A DNA stretch of 43,209 nt. Origin: Xanthobacteraceae bacterium. GTDB taxonomy: Bacteria > Pseudomonadota > Alphaproteobacteria > Rhizobiales > Xanthobacteraceae. The stretch lies in contig JAGRLZ010000199.1 of the NCBI GenBank assembly GCA_020441545.1, forward strand, positions 1 through 43,209, given 5' to 3'. The notes beneath the pieces are model-generated. The model was not told the origin of the DNA. It saw only the letters and a program-made list of their open reading frames with translations, and made no database searches. A program made the position numbers and the translations under genes. Below, in pieces: positions 34,728 through 43,183 of this stretch (its first letter is position 1; every line of letters starts with the position of its first letter).

Positions 34728-36356
34728 ATGCAGGGATTGATGCAGGACTGGCCGTTGCTCACTCACCGGATCATCGACCATGCCGCCCGAATCCATGGAG
34801 ACCGCGAGATCGTCACGCGATCGGTGGAGGGCCCCATCGTCCGCACCACCTATGCCGAAATGCGCAAGCGGGCCCTCAAGGTCGCCCAGCGGCTGGACCG
34901 CGAAGGCATCAAGCTCGGCGACCGGGTCGCCACCATCGCCTGGAACACCGCCCGTCACATGGAGACATGGTACGGCATCATGGGCATCGGTGCTGTCTGC
35001 CATACCGTGAACCCCCGTCTGTTTCCCGACCAGATCGCCTGGATCATCAATCATGCCCAGGACCGGATCGTCATCACCGACCTGACCTTCATCCCGGTGC
35101 TGGAAAAGATCGCCGACAATGTGCCGAGCGTGGAGCGCTACGTGGTGCTCACCGACAAGGCGCATATGCCGCAGACCACGCTCAAGAATGCGGTGGCCTA
35201 CGAAGACTGGATCGCCGAAGTCGACGGCGATTTCAAGTGGAAGGAGTTCGACGAGAACACCGCGGCGGCGATGTGCTACACCTCCGGCACCACCGGCGAT
35301 CCGAAGGGCGTCCTCTACTCGCACCGTTCCAACGTGCTGCACTCGCTGATGGCGAATTCCGGCGACGCGCTGGGCGCCACCTCCAAGGATACAATGTTGC
35401 CGGTGGTGCCGTTGTTCCATGCCAATAGCTGGGGCATCGTGTTCTCGGCACCGGCGATGGGCACCAAACTGGTGATGCCGGGCCCGAAGCTCGACGGCGA
35501 ATCCGTCTACGAGCTGCTCAGCACCGAGAAGGTGACCTACACCGCCGGCGTGCCGACGGTGTGGCTGATGCTGTTGCAGCACATGGAGAAGAACAACCTG
35601 AAGCTGCCCGACCTCAAGGTCGTGATCTGCGGCGGCTCGGCGATGCCGCGCTCGATGATCAAGGCGTTCGACGACATGGGCGTCGAGGTCCGTCACGCCT
35701 GGGGCATGACCGAGATGTCGCCACTCGGCACCGTCGGCGCGCTGCAGAGCCAGTTCGCGCAACTCAAGGGCGACGCCAAGCTCGACGTCCTGCAGATGCA
35801 GGGCTACGCGCCGTTCATGGTCGAGATGCAAATCACCGACGATGCCGGCAAGGAACTGCCCTGGGATGGCAAGACCTTCGGCCGCCTCAAGGTGAGGGGA
35901 CCGGCGATCGCCGGCGCCTACTATCAGGTCGACAAGCAGATTCTCGACGAGAACGGCTATTTCGACACCGGCGACGTCGCGACCATCGACAAATACGGCT
36001 ACATGCGCATCACCGACCGCTCGAAGGACGTCATCAAGTCGGGCGGCGAATGGATTTCCTCGATCGACCTCGAGAACCTCGCGGTCGGCCATCCGCAGGT
36101 CGCGGAAGCCGCGGTAATCGGCGTGTTCCACCCCAAGTGGGACGAGCGGCCGCTGCTGATCATCCAGCCGAAGGAAGGCCAGACCGTCACGCGGGACGAC
36201 ATCCTGCAATACATGGACGGCAAGATCGCCAAGTGGTGGATGCCGGACGACGTGGTGTTCGTCGATTCGATCCCTCACACCGCAACCGGCAAGATCCTGA
36301 AGACGGCGCTGCGCGACCAGTTCAAGGACTACAGCCTGCCGACGGCCGCCGCATAG
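34728..36356 (+). CDS. Fatty acyl-CoA ligase, DmdB-like
   Basis: A 542-residue ATP-dependent acyl-CoA synthetase. AMP-binding motif: CYTSGTTGDPKGVLYSHRS; then HAWGMTEMSPLGTVG, YFDTGDVATIDKYGYMRITDRSKDVIKSGGEWISS and the C-terminal catalytic Lys in TATGKILKTALR. The N-terminal region (MQDWPLLTHRIIDHAAR) follows the branch that contains 3-methylmercaptopropionyl-CoA ligase (DmdB), though short- and medium-chain fatty acids are as likely. A perfect AGGAGG site precedes the ATG. The extensin gene is divergent, 56 nt away. A terminator follows the stop. Confidence 0.92.
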   Translation: MQGLMQDWPLLTHRIIDHAARIHGDREIVTRSVEGPIVRTTYAEMRKRALKVAQRLDREGIKLGDRVATIAWNTARHMETWYGIMGIGAVCHTVNPRLFPDQIAWIINHAQDRIVITDLTFIPVLEKIADNVPSVERYVVLTDKAHMPQTTLKNAVAYEDWIAEVDGDFKWKEFDENTAAAMCYTSGTTGDPKGVLYSHRSNVLHSLMANSGDALGATSKDTMLPVVPLFHANSWGIVFSAPAMGTKLVMPGPKLDGESVYELLSTEKVTYTAGVPTVWLMLLQHMEKNNLKLPDLKVVICGGSAMPRSMIKAFDDMGVEVRHAWGMTEMSPLGTVGALQSQFAQLKGDAKLDVLQMQGYAPFMVEMQITDDAGKELPWDGKTFGRLKVRGPAIAGAYYQVDKQILDENGYFDTGDVATIDKYGYMRITDRSKDVIKSGGEWISSIDLENLAVGHPQVAEAAVIGVFHPKWDERPLLIIQPKEGQTVTRDDILQYMDGKIAKWWMPDDVVFVDSIPHTATGKILKTALRDQFKDYSLPTAAA

Positions 36357-36376
36357 GCGGAACCGCACCACAAGCG

Positions 36377-36406
36377 AAAATGCCCGGACCTGGCTCCGGG
36401 CATTTT
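36377..36406 (+). terminator. Rho-independent terminator after the acyl-CoA ligase
   Basis: A perfect 12-bp stem, AAAATGCCCGGA (36377-36388), loop CCTGGC and TCCGGGCATTTT (36395-36406), 20 nt after the stop. The A- and T-runs within the stem make it potentially active in both directions. Confidence 0.88.
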
Positions 36407-36569
36407 GCGTTGGGCGGGACCATGCGGCATCGGTCCCGGGGGCCAGCAGCATGATCCAGCAGCATGGGCCGGCACGGACACGAACGTTTCATCGCAAGGC
36501 GAAATGCGGTAGATGATCCGCGCCGAACCGCGGCGCCCGACATTCGATGCCCTGCAGGCACCGTTCCGA

Positions 36570-36659
36570 GACTTCCCGTTCCAAGACTTGTCATCCCAAG
36601 ACTTATCATCCCGAGACTTATCATCCCGAGACTTGTCATCCCGAGACTTGCCGTTCCAG
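36570..36659. repeat. 15-bp tandem repeat, six copies
   Basis: Six units of the type GACTTRTCATCCCRA: 36570, 36585, 36600, 36615, 36630 and 36645. The two outer units carry CCGTTCC in place of TCATCCC. The array ends directly at the start of the DUF1499 gene. In that gene's frame it is open and would read as pentapeptides DLSSR/DLSSQ/DFPFQ. Confidence 0.92.
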
Positions 36660-36662
36660 GAT

Positions 36663-37520
36663 ATGGCCCGCCGATTCCGCACCCCCTATCAATCCGAGCC
36701 GTTCTCCGTGCTGGCGACCTGGGCGCGGCGGCTCGCGGTGTTCGCGGCGGTGACCGCGCTGGTGTCGGTGATCGTGGTCCGCTTCGGCTTCCTGGAGGTC
36801 CGCCCGGCGCTTGCGACCTTCTTCGGGGCGCTGGCCTGCGCGGGGCTCTCGATCCTGGCGGCGCTCGCCGCCTTCGCCGCGATCTGGCACAACGGATCGC
36901 GCGGCATGGGCCGCATCGTGGTGGCGCTGCTCGTCAACGCGCTGGTGCTGGCCTATCCCGGCTACCTCGCCTACAAGTACCGGCAGTTGCCGGCAATCCA
37001 CGACATCACCACCGACCCGATCGATCCGCCGCGCTTCGAGGCCCTGGCGCGGCTGCGCACCGGCGAGGGCACCAACACCGCGGTCTATGCCGGCCTTTAT
37101 TCGGCCGAGCAGCAGCGCCGCGCCTATCCCGACATCGAGCCGGTGAGCCTCGACGTCCCGGTCCGGCGCGCCTATGAGGCCACGCTGCATCTGGTGACGC
37201 GCCGCAAGTGGCGGATCGTCGATGCGCGGCCGCCGCAGCCGCCGCGGCAGGAAGGGCACATCGAGGCCGTGGCCCGCACGCCGGTGATGGGGCTTCGCGA
37301 AGACGTCGTGATCCGCGTGCTGCCGGACGGCGACGGATCGCGGATCGACATCCGCTCGTCCTCGCGCCACTTCGAAAGCGATCTCGGCAGCAATGCTGCA
37401 CGAATCGCCAGCCTGATCGATGCGCTGAACGAGATCGCCGAAGACAACGTCGCGCCCGCGGCGCCGGCCAAAACTCAGGACAAGAGTCAGGCCAGAACCC
37501 AGGCCAAGGGAAAGAGGTAG
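36663..37520 (+). CDS. DUF1499 membrane protein
   Basis: A 285-residue protein with three N-terminal membrane helices (about residues 25-110: LAVFAAVTALVSVIVVRFG, ALACAGLSILAALAAFAAIW, IVVALLVNALVLAYPGYL). A soluble DUF1499 domain follows: YPDIEPVSLDVPVRRAYEATL, KWRIVDARPP, GLREDVVIRVLPDGDGSRIDIRSSSRHFESDLGSNAARI. The function is unknown. I prefer ATG 36663, where the family-like sequence MARRFRTPYQSEP begins. An in-frame ATG at 36513 would include the 15-bp array as a DLSSR-repeat tail, and AGGA lies almost on the 36663 ATG, so the longer form is not excluded. Confidence 0.82.
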   Translation: MARRFRTPYQSEPFSVLATWARRLAVFAAVTALVSVIVVRFGFLEVRPALATFFGALACAGLSILAALAAFAAIWHNGSRGMGRIVVALLVNALVLAYPGYLAYKYRQLPAIHDITTDPIDPPRFEALARLRTGEGTNTAVYAGLYSAEQQRRAYPDIEPVSLDVPVRRAYEATLHLVTRRKWRIVDARPPQPPRQEGHIEAVARTPVMGLREDVVIRVLPDGDGSRIDIRSSSRHFESDLGSNAARIASLIDALNEIAEDNVAPAAPAKTQDKSQARTQAKGKR

Positions 37521-37538
37521 CGAAGCGGGCAAGGGATC

Positions 37539-37575
37539 GCGAATGGCACGCGACGGCCCCCTAACCGCCATTCGC
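37539..37575. terminator. Hairpin between convergent genes, possible two-way terminator
   Basis: GCGAATGGC (37539-37547) and GCCATTCGC (37567-37575) form a 9-bp stem with a 19-nt loop, between the stop of the DUF1499 gene and the stop of the MBL gene. No clear T-run follows. An overlapping alternative pairing, GTAGCGAA (37517-37524) with TTCGCTAC (37571-37578), is also perfect. Confidence 0.35.
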
Positions 37576-37581
37576 TACTGA

Positions 37582-38508
37582 CTACGCGCCGGCCAGCCTG
37601 TAGCGCCCCGCGATCACCGGATCGCCCTCGGTGAGGACCACGCCCCGCGCCACCAGATCCTCCAGATGCGCCAGTACCGAGTAGCCGGCCGCGCCCACCA
37701 GCCGCTGATCGATGCCGATATAGATCGCACGGACCAATGTCGGGATATCCGCCTCGCCCTTGCCGAGCCGGTGCAGGATCGACGCCTCGCGGGCCTGCCG
37801 ATGCCGGATCAGGAACCGCACGAAGCGGGGCGCCTCCGGAATCTGCGGCCCGTGGCCGGAGAAATAGAGCTGCTCGTCGCGCCGGGCGAGCTTGTGCAGC
37901 GAGTCCATGTAATCGACCATCGAGCCGTCCGGCGGCGAGACGATCGAGGTCGACCAGCCCATGACGTGGTCGCCGACGAAGTTGACGCCGCGCTCCGGCC
38001 AGGCGAATGCCATGTGATTGGCGGTGTGGCCCGGCGTCGCCACCGATTCCAGCCGCCAGCCGTCGCCGTCGATCACGTCGCCGTCGCGCACCTCGAAATC
38101 CGGCCTGAAATCTCGGTCGGCGCCGGATTCGGTCGACATCTTCTCGCTGTCGTAAAAGGGCCGCGAGGCGCGATGCACGCCTTCGGCATACACCGGCGCG
38201 CCGGTCGCAGCCTTGATCCGCGCCGCGTTCGGCGAATGGTCGCGGTGGGTGTGGGTGACGACGATATGCGTCACGGTCTCGCCGCGCACCGCATCGAGCA
38301 GCGCCTTCGCGTGCGCCTCGTCGTCCGGGCCCGGATCGATGATCGCGACCTTGCCGCGCCCGACGATGTAGCTCATCGTCCCCGTGAAGGTGAACGGCGA
38401 CGGGTTGTCGCACAGCATCCAGCGAATGTCCGGCGCCACCTCCTCGGCCACGCCCGGCTTGAGCGGGAAGCTCTTGTTGAACGGAATGTCGTCGTTGTCG
38501 TCGGACAT
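37582..38508 (-). CDS. MBL-fold metallo-hydrolase (LACTB2-like)
   Basis: A 308-residue metallo-beta-lactamase-fold enzyme with the metal motif VVTHTHRDHSPNAARI, further ligands in TPGHTANHMAF and FVGDHVMGWS, and FSGHGPQIPEAP. A C-terminal winged-helix segment (REASILHRLGKG and beyond) resembles LACTB2/BLACT_WH proteins, which cleave thioesters, RNA or lactones. The start at 38508 (MSDDNDD) follows the family. It lies downstream of the glutaryl-CoA dehydrogenase gene in the same direction, with a REP-like element between. Confidence 0.9.
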   Translation of the reverse strand: MSDDNDDIPFNKSFPLKPGVAEEVAPDIRWMLCDNPSPFTFTGTMSYIVGRGKVAIIDPGPDDEAHAKALLDAVRGETVTHIVVTHTHRDHSPNAARIKAATGAPVYAEGVHRASRPFYDSEKMSTESGADRDFRPDFEVRDGDVIDGDGWRLESVATPGHTANHMAFAWPERGVNFVGDHVMGWSTSIVSPPDGSMVDYMDSLHKLARRDEQLYFSGHGPQIPEAPRFVRFLIRHRQAREASILHRLGKGEADIPTLVRAIYIGIDQRLVGAAGYSVLAHLEDLVARGVVLTEGDPVIAGRYRLAGA

Positions 38509-38530
38509 GGTGGCTCGCTCGGTTCGAGGC

Positions 38531-38603
38531 GTCATGGCCGGACCTGATCCGGCAATCCACCTTTGCTCAAAAGATGGATGCCCGGGTCAAGCCCGGGCAT
38601 GAC
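38531..38603. repeat. REP-like triple-hairpin element, copy B
   Basis: Bounded by GTCAT (38531-38535) and ATGAC (38599-38603). It contains GCCGGA-CCTGA-TCCGGC (38537-38553), an ATCCA/TGGAT stem, and GCCCGGG-TCAAG-CCCGGGC (38580-38598). Same plan as copy A at 26208-26281. Confidence 0.85.
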
Positions 38604-38628
38604 GGCAACGGATGTTTCGTCCCGCGCC

Positions 38629-39843
38629 TTACGAAAACGCCTGGATGCCGGTGATGGCGCGGCCGAGGATCAGCGCATGCACGTCATGGGTGCCCTCGTA
38701 GGTGTTCACCGTCTCGAGGTTCGCGGCGTGGCGCATCACGTGATACTCGATCTGGATGCCGTTGCCGCCGTGCATGTCGCGCGCCATGCGGGCGATATCA
38801 AGCGCCTTGCCGCAATTGTTGCGCTTCATGATCGAGATCATCTCCGGCGCCATCTTGCCCTCGTCCATCAGCCGGCCGACCCGCAGGCTTCCCTGCAGGC
38901 CCAGCGTGATCTCGGTTTCCATGTCGGCGAGCTTCTTCTGCACCAGTTGCGTCGCCGCCAGCGGACGGTTGAACTGCTTGCGGTCGAGCGTGTATTGCCG
39001 CGCACGGTGGAAGCAGTCTTCCGCGGCGCCCATCGCGCCCCACGAGATGCCGTAGCGCGCGCGGTTGAGGCAGCCGAACGGCCCCTTGAGGCCCGAGACG
39101 TTGGGCAGCAGGTTCTCCTCCGGCACCACGACGCCATCCAGCACGATCTCGCCGGTGATCGAGGCGCGCAAGGACAACTTGCCGCCGACCTTCGGCGCCG
39201 ACAGGCCCTTCATGCCCTTCTCGAGCACGAAGCCGCGAATCTGGTTGTCGTGCGCGGCCGACTTCGCCCACACCACGAACACGTCGGCGATCGGCGCATT
39301 GGATATCCACATCTTGGCGCCGTTCAGCCGGTAGCCGTCGGATACCTTCTCCGCGCGCGTCTTCATCCCGCCGGGGTCGGAGCCGGCATCCGGCTCGGTC
39401 AGGCCGAAACAGCCGACCCATTCGCCGGTGGCGAGCTTCGGCAGGTATTTCTTGCGCTGGTTCTCGTCGCCATAGGCATAGATCGGATACATCACCAGCG
39501 ACGACTGCACCGAGTTCATCGAGCGATAGCCGGAATCGACGCGCTCGATCTCGCGCGCCACCAGGCCATAGGCGACATAGCTGGCATTGGCGCAGCCGTA
39601 TTCCTCCGGCAGCGTGACGCCGATCAGGCCAAGCTCGCCCATCTCGCTGAATATCTCGCGGTCGGTCTTCTCCTCGAGATAGGCTTGCGTGACGCGCGGC
39701 AACAGCTTGTCCTGCGCATAGGCGCGCGCGGTGTCGCGGATCATCCGCTCGTCTTCGGTGAGCTGGTCGTCGAGCAGGAACGGATCGTCCCACTTGAAGC
39801 TCACGGGAGCCGGCTTGTCCTTGGCTTGCGCACGCACACTCAT
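38629..39843 (-). CDS. Glutaryl-CoA dehydrogenase-type acyl-CoA dehydrogenase
   Basis: A 404-residue FAD enzyme. It closely follows glutaryl-CoA dehydrogenase, which oxidatively decarboxylates glutaryl-CoA to crotonyl-CoA in lysine, tryptophan and aromatic catabolism. Signatures: [54 protein letters not shown], and the catalytic Glu in [20 protein letters not shown]. The start at 39843 (MSVRAQ) has AAAGGA 5 nt upstream. The longer frame upstream overlaps the ribB end and is not used. ribB is 58 nt upstream in the same direction. Confidence 0.93.
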   Translation of the reverse strand: MSVRAQAKDKPAPVSFKWDDPFLLDDQLTEDERMIRDTARAYAQDKLLPRVTQAYLEEKTDREIFSEMGELGLIGVTLPEEYGCANASYVAYGLVAREIERVDSGYRSMNSVQSSLVMYPIYAYGDENQRKKYLPKLATGEWVGCFGLTEPDAGSDPGGMKTRAEKVSDGYRLNGAKMWISNAPIADVFVVWAKSAAHDNQIRGFVLEKGMKGLSAPKVGGKLSLRASITGEIVLDGVVVPEENLLPNVSGLKGPFGCLNRARYGISWGAMGAAEDCFHRARQYTLDRKQFNRPLAATQLVQKKLADMETEITLGLQGSLRVGRLMDEGKMAPEMISIMKRNNCGKALDIARMARDMHGGNGIQIEYHVMRHAANLETVNTYEGTHDVHALILGRAITGIQAFS

Positions 39844-39901
39844 CGCGTTTCCTTTCGCATCCGTGCCGTCGATATGCGGCTTCGGGAGGTTAAATCTTTG
39901 G

Positions 39902-40981
39902 CTATGGGCCTTCAAGATATTCGTTGGCGACGATCTCGATCCCGAAGCCGGACAGCCCCTTGTAATCATGGGTCGACGACGTCAGGTGGCGGATCGACGT
40001 CACGCCGAGGTCGCGCAGGATCTGCGCGCCGACGCCAACCTCGCGCCACTGGCGATTACGGTCGGCTTCCGCCGACTTCGGCTGGTCGATCGGCTCGACC
40101 GGCACGCCGGCGGCACCGTCGCGCAGGTAGATGAGGACGCCGCTCCCCGCCTTCTTGAAATGCGCGAGCACCGCCTGCATCCGGTCCGGGCCGGAAAAGA
40201 TATCGCGAACGATGTTGGGCTTGTGAAACCGGGTCAGCACGTTCCGGCCGTTGCCGATGCCGTTATAGACGAAGGCGGCATGGGCGATGGTATCGAACGG
40301 CGAGCGGTAGGCATAGCCCTGCAGCGGGCCGATCGGGCTGTCGACGGAGAAGGTCGACACCCGCTCGATCAGCTTCTCCCGCGCCTGGCGGTAGGCAATC
40401 ATGTCCGCGATGGTGACGTGCTTGAGGCCGTGCCGCTCGGCGAAGCGCGCGACCTGTTCGCCCTTCGTCACGGTGCCGTCGTCGTTCATCAGCTCGCTGA
40501 TGACGCCGACCGGCGGCAGCCCCGACAGCCTGCACAGATCGACCGCCGCCTCGGTATGGCCGGACCGCAGCAGCACGCCGCCGTCCCGGGCGATCAGCGG
40601 AAAGATGTGGCCGGGCCGGGCGAAATCGTTCGCGCCCACATTGGGATTGGCCAGCGCGCGGCAGCACGAAGCGCGCTCATCCGCCGAAATGCCGGTGCCG
40701 CCGTCGGGCTTGTAGTCGATCGATACCGTGAACGCGGTGGTGTGATTGGAATCGTTATGGGCCACCATCGGATCGAGCCGCAGCCGGCGCGCCTCGTCGG
40801 TCGTGATCGGCGCGCAGACGATGCCGGAGGTGTGGCGGATGATGAAGGCCATCTTCTCGGCGGTGCAGAGCGAGGCCGCAACGATCAGGTCGCCCTCGCC
40901 CTCGCGATCGTCGTCGTCGGTGACGACGACGATCTCGCCATTGGCGAAAGCCTTCAGAACGTCGGGAATGGGATGGGCCAT
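39902..40981 (-). CDS. ribB: 3,4-dihydroxy-2-butanone-4-phosphate synthase with degenerate RibA-like C-domain
   Basis: A 359-residue RibBA-shaped protein. The N-terminal DHBP synthase half is intact: [16 protein letters not shown] acidic loop, [38 protein letters not shown] and GHTEAAVDL. It makes the four-carbon unit of riboflavin from ribulose 5-phosphate. The C-terminal half keeps the GTP cyclohydrolase II outline ([29 protein letters not shown]) but has no cysteine at all, so the zinc site is absent and cyclohydrolase activity is not expected. No FMN riboswitch pattern is visible in the 200-nt leader; a decayed copy of the dispersed repeat (41009-41079) and a 12-bp array lie there. Confidence 0.93.
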   Translation of the reverse strand: MAHPIPDVLKAFANGEIVVVTDDDDREGEGDLIVAASLCTAEKMAFIIRHTSGIVCAPITTDEARRLRLDPMVAHNDSNHTTAFTVSIDYKPDGGTGISADERASCCRALANPNVGANDFARPGHIFPLIARDGGVLLRSGHTEAAVDLCRLSGLPPVGVISELMNDDGTVTKGEQVARFAERHGLKHVTIADMIAYRQAREKLIERVSTFSVDSPIGPLQGYAYRSPFDTIAHAAFVYNGIGNGRNVLTRFHKPNIVRDIFSGPDRMQAVLAHFKKAGSGVLIYLRDGAAGVPVEPIDQPKSAEADRNRQWREVGVGAQILRDLGVTSIRHLTSSTHDYKGLSGFGIEIVANEYLEGP

Positions 40982-41008
40982 GAACGCAACCTTGAATTAT
41001 TGTTTGGT

Positions 41009-41079
41009 CGCGTTTTTGCAACGCGAACCGATATCCATCCCCGGAGTCGGGCCCGAGGACATGCCGCGCGCGAAAACGC
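41009..41079 (-). repeat. Decayed copy of the dispersed palindromic repeat
   Basis: Starting CGCGTTTTT and containing ACGCGAACCGATATCCAT, then GCGCGAAAACGC at the far end, it aligns by eye with the middle and left end of the repeat copy at 43082-43183. The CCGTTCCGAT hairpin part is missing. It lies 28-98 nt upstream of the ribB start. Confidence 0.5.
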
Positions 41080-41121
41080 CGTAGCGGTCATATGGCCCAC
41101 GGCGCCGGATGACGCAACTCC

Positions 41122-41157
41122 CATGGCAACCCTCATGGCAACCCTCGTGGCAATGGC
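41122..41157. repeat. 12-bp tandem repeat, three copies
   Basis: CATGGCAACCCT at 41122-41133 and 41134-41145, then the variant CGTGGCAATGGC at 41146-41157. It lies just beyond the end of the antiporter gene and about 140 nt upstream of ribB. Confidence 0.88.
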
Positions 41158-41179
41158 GGCCCGCGCTGAACCGGAGGCG

Positions 41180-42904
41180 TCACGGCAGCACCTCGCTGCG
41201 GTCCACCAGCAGCGCATCGGTCTCGGCGCGCTTGGCATCGAGCAGGCCGTTGTCGATCGCCGCGATCGTCCTGAACAGTTCCTGGGCGTCGGTCAGCCGC
41301 GGCACCGTGACATAGTCGGCGCCGGCCGCGTAGAGGTCGTCGACGCTGGCCAGCAGATCCGCGGTGGAGATGATCTTGGCGGCGGGATTGAGCGTGCGGA
41401 CGTGACGCACCAGCTTCTCGTTGTCCGCCCCCTTCAGCAAGGCGTCCGGAACGCTGAGAATGATGATCTCGGCACTGCCGACGCCGGCATGGATCAGCGT
41501 CTCGACATTGCTGATGTCGCCGTAGATGACATGCAGGCCACGCTCGGCCAGATTGCGGAACACGTTCGGATTGAAGTCCACCACGGTGATCTGATCGAGC
41601 AGCATCTTGTCGTTGCGCTCGATCTCGTTCAGCAGCCCGCTGGCCGGCCGGAAGAAGCCGAGGATGACGATGCGCCGGGCCGCGACGTGCCCGCCGCCCT
41701 GCGCCATTGCCGTCTGCTCGTCGTCCAGATCCCGCAGCCCGAGCCGCTTGAGCGGACCGATCGCCCAGCGGGTGATCTGGTCGCTGCGGGCAATGGCGAA
41801 CGTGGACAGCACCGCGAGCAGCACGAAGGCGAAGGATGCTGCGTTCGCCGTCTGCGTCGTGATGTGCTTGGCGGCGAGGCCGGTCTGGATCACCACCAGC
41901 GAGAATTCGCTGATCTGCGCCAGGTTGATCGCCGGCACCAGGCTGGCGCGAATCCCCTGCTTCATCAGATAGAGGGGGATGAACGTGGTCAGCATCCGGC
42001 TCACCAGGGTGAACCCGGCGATCGTGAGCGCCAGCCCGATCACCGAGCTGTTGGGAACGGGAATCGTCATGCCGAGGGCGACGAAGAACAGCGTGATGAA
42101 GAAGTCCCGCAGCGTCGTCACCTTCGCGGTGACATCGAGCGCATAGGGGAAGGTCGACAGCGACACGCCCGCCACCAGCGATCCCATCTCCCGCGACAGG
42201 TGCAGCCGCTCGGCGAGTTCGCCGATCAGGAAGCACCAGGCAAGGGCGCCCAGCAGCACCAGCTCCGGATTGCGCGCGATCCGGTAGAACAGCTTCGGCA
42301 ACACATAGCGGGCCAGCACCGCGGCGGTCGCCACCAGCACGCCGACCCGCACCACCGACAGCAGCAGCACGCCGACCTGCAGGTTGTTGAGGCTCGGCTG
42401 CACCGCCAGGAACAGGATCGCGAAAATATCCTGAAGCACCAGGATACCAAGCGTGATGCGCCCCGGCAGCGTGTCCAGGTCCCGCTTCTCGTAGAGCACC
42501 TTGACGATGATGACGGTGCTGCTCAGCGCACAGGCGATGCAGAGATAAAGCGCATCGAAATGCCCGCCGCCGAAGCCGAGGCCGATGGCGATGAAGAACG
42601 CCAGGCCGATCAGGCAGCCGCCGATCAACTGGCCGCCGGCGGCGAACAGGATCACCCGGCCGGAGCGGATGATCTTCTTCAGGTCGATCTCCAGCCCGAT
42701 CATGAACAGCATGAAGATCAGGCCCAGTTCCGAGATGATCGAGATCGATTCATCGGACCGGACCAGTCCGATCCCGAACGGGCCGATGACGAAGCCGCCA
42801 ATCAGGTAGGACAGGATCAGCGGCTGGCGAAAGAAGTGAGCCACCAGCCCGAGCATCCAGGCGGACAGAATGCCGAGCGTGATATCGCGGATAAGATCGT
42901 GCAT
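41180..42904 (-). CDS. CPA2-type monovalent cation:proton antiporter (KefB/YbaL-like)
   Basis: A 574-residue inner-membrane antiporter. About 12 helices hold the CPA2 pattern: GGFVIGPFGIGL, LGLIFMLFMIGLEIDL, ACALSSTVIIVKVL, ILVLQDIFAILFL, SLVAGVSLSTFPYA and NLAQISEFSLVVIQTG. A C-terminal RCK/TrkA-N domain follows (RRIVILGFFRPASGLL, VVDFNPNVFRNL, YGDISNVETL). The usual Gly-X-Gly-X-X-Gly loop of that domain is replaced by GFFRPA, so nucleotide gating may be altered. It should exchange K+ or Na+ for H+. I chose ATG 42904, where the conserved N-terminus begins, with AGGG just upstream; the longer frame adds an unrelated 28 residues. Confidence 0.9.
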   Translation of the reverse strand: MHDLIRDITLGILSAWMLGLVAHFFRQPLILSYLIGGFVIGPFGIGLVRSDESISIISELGLIFMLFMIGLEIDLKKIIRSGRVILFAAGGQLIGGCLIGLAFFIAIGLGFGGGHFDALYLCIACALSSTVIIVKVLYEKRDLDTLPGRITLGILVLQDIFAILFLAVQPSLNNLQVGVLLLSVVRVGVLVATAAVLARYVLPKLFYRIARNPELVLLGALAWCFLIGELAERLHLSREMGSLVAGVSLSTFPYALDVTAKVTTLRDFFITLFFVALGMTIPVPNSSVIGLALTIAGFTLVSRMLTTFIPLYLMKQGIRASLVPAINLAQISEFSLVVIQTGLAAKHITTQTANAASFAFVLLAVLSTFAIARSDQITRWAIGPLKRLGLRDLDDEQTAMAQGGGHVAARRIVILGFFRPASGLLNEIERNDKMLLDQITVVDFNPNVFRNLAERGLHVIYGDISNVETLIHAGVGSAEIIILSVPDALLKGADNEKLVRHVRTLNPAAKIISTADLLASVDDLYAAGADYVTVPRLTDAQELFRTIAAIDNGLLDAKRAETDALLVDRSEVLP

Positions 42905-43081
42905 GCCCTGCCGAGAGTTGCCCCCAGCCTCAACCGCGGAAGGGGAAGTCCAAGGCAGGAGATATACTTGCTCTTGGCAACACGGCAAAGCCCGCCGCGC
43001 CGCGGAGGCGGCTACGGGTTCGGGGTCGCCTATGCGACGCCTGCCGTGGCGAGCCCCGCCCCCCGCCGTCGCCGGCCGGCC

Positions 43082-43183
43082 AGAGCCATTTCCGTTCCGA
43101 CAGAATCGGAACGGGGCTCTGCATCCTTATTTTAACGCGTTTTCTTGACGCGAACCGGCGTCCACTTCGCTCGAAAACGCTCT
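43082..43183 (-). repeat. Dispersed palindromic repeat of about 100 bp, copy 3
   Basis: Opposite orientation to copies 1 and 2. AGAGCC (43082-43087) pairs with GGCTCT (43115-43120) around CCGTTCCGA/TCGGAACGG. AACGCGTTTTCTTGACGCG follows, and the element ends GAAAACGCTCT at 43183. Confidence 0.92.

Noticed and set aside
40982..41179. FMN riboswitch before ribB
   Set aside because: The expected conserved blocks (GGGGCAGGGTGAAA-type and the GCCGACGGT region) are not seen; the space is taken by a decayed repeat and a 12-bp array.
39731..43135. Very long open frame on the plus strand across ribB and the antiporter (over 1100 codons)
   Set aside because: Antisense of two well-supported genes, with low-complexity His/Asp/Arg/Gln composition and no start signal.
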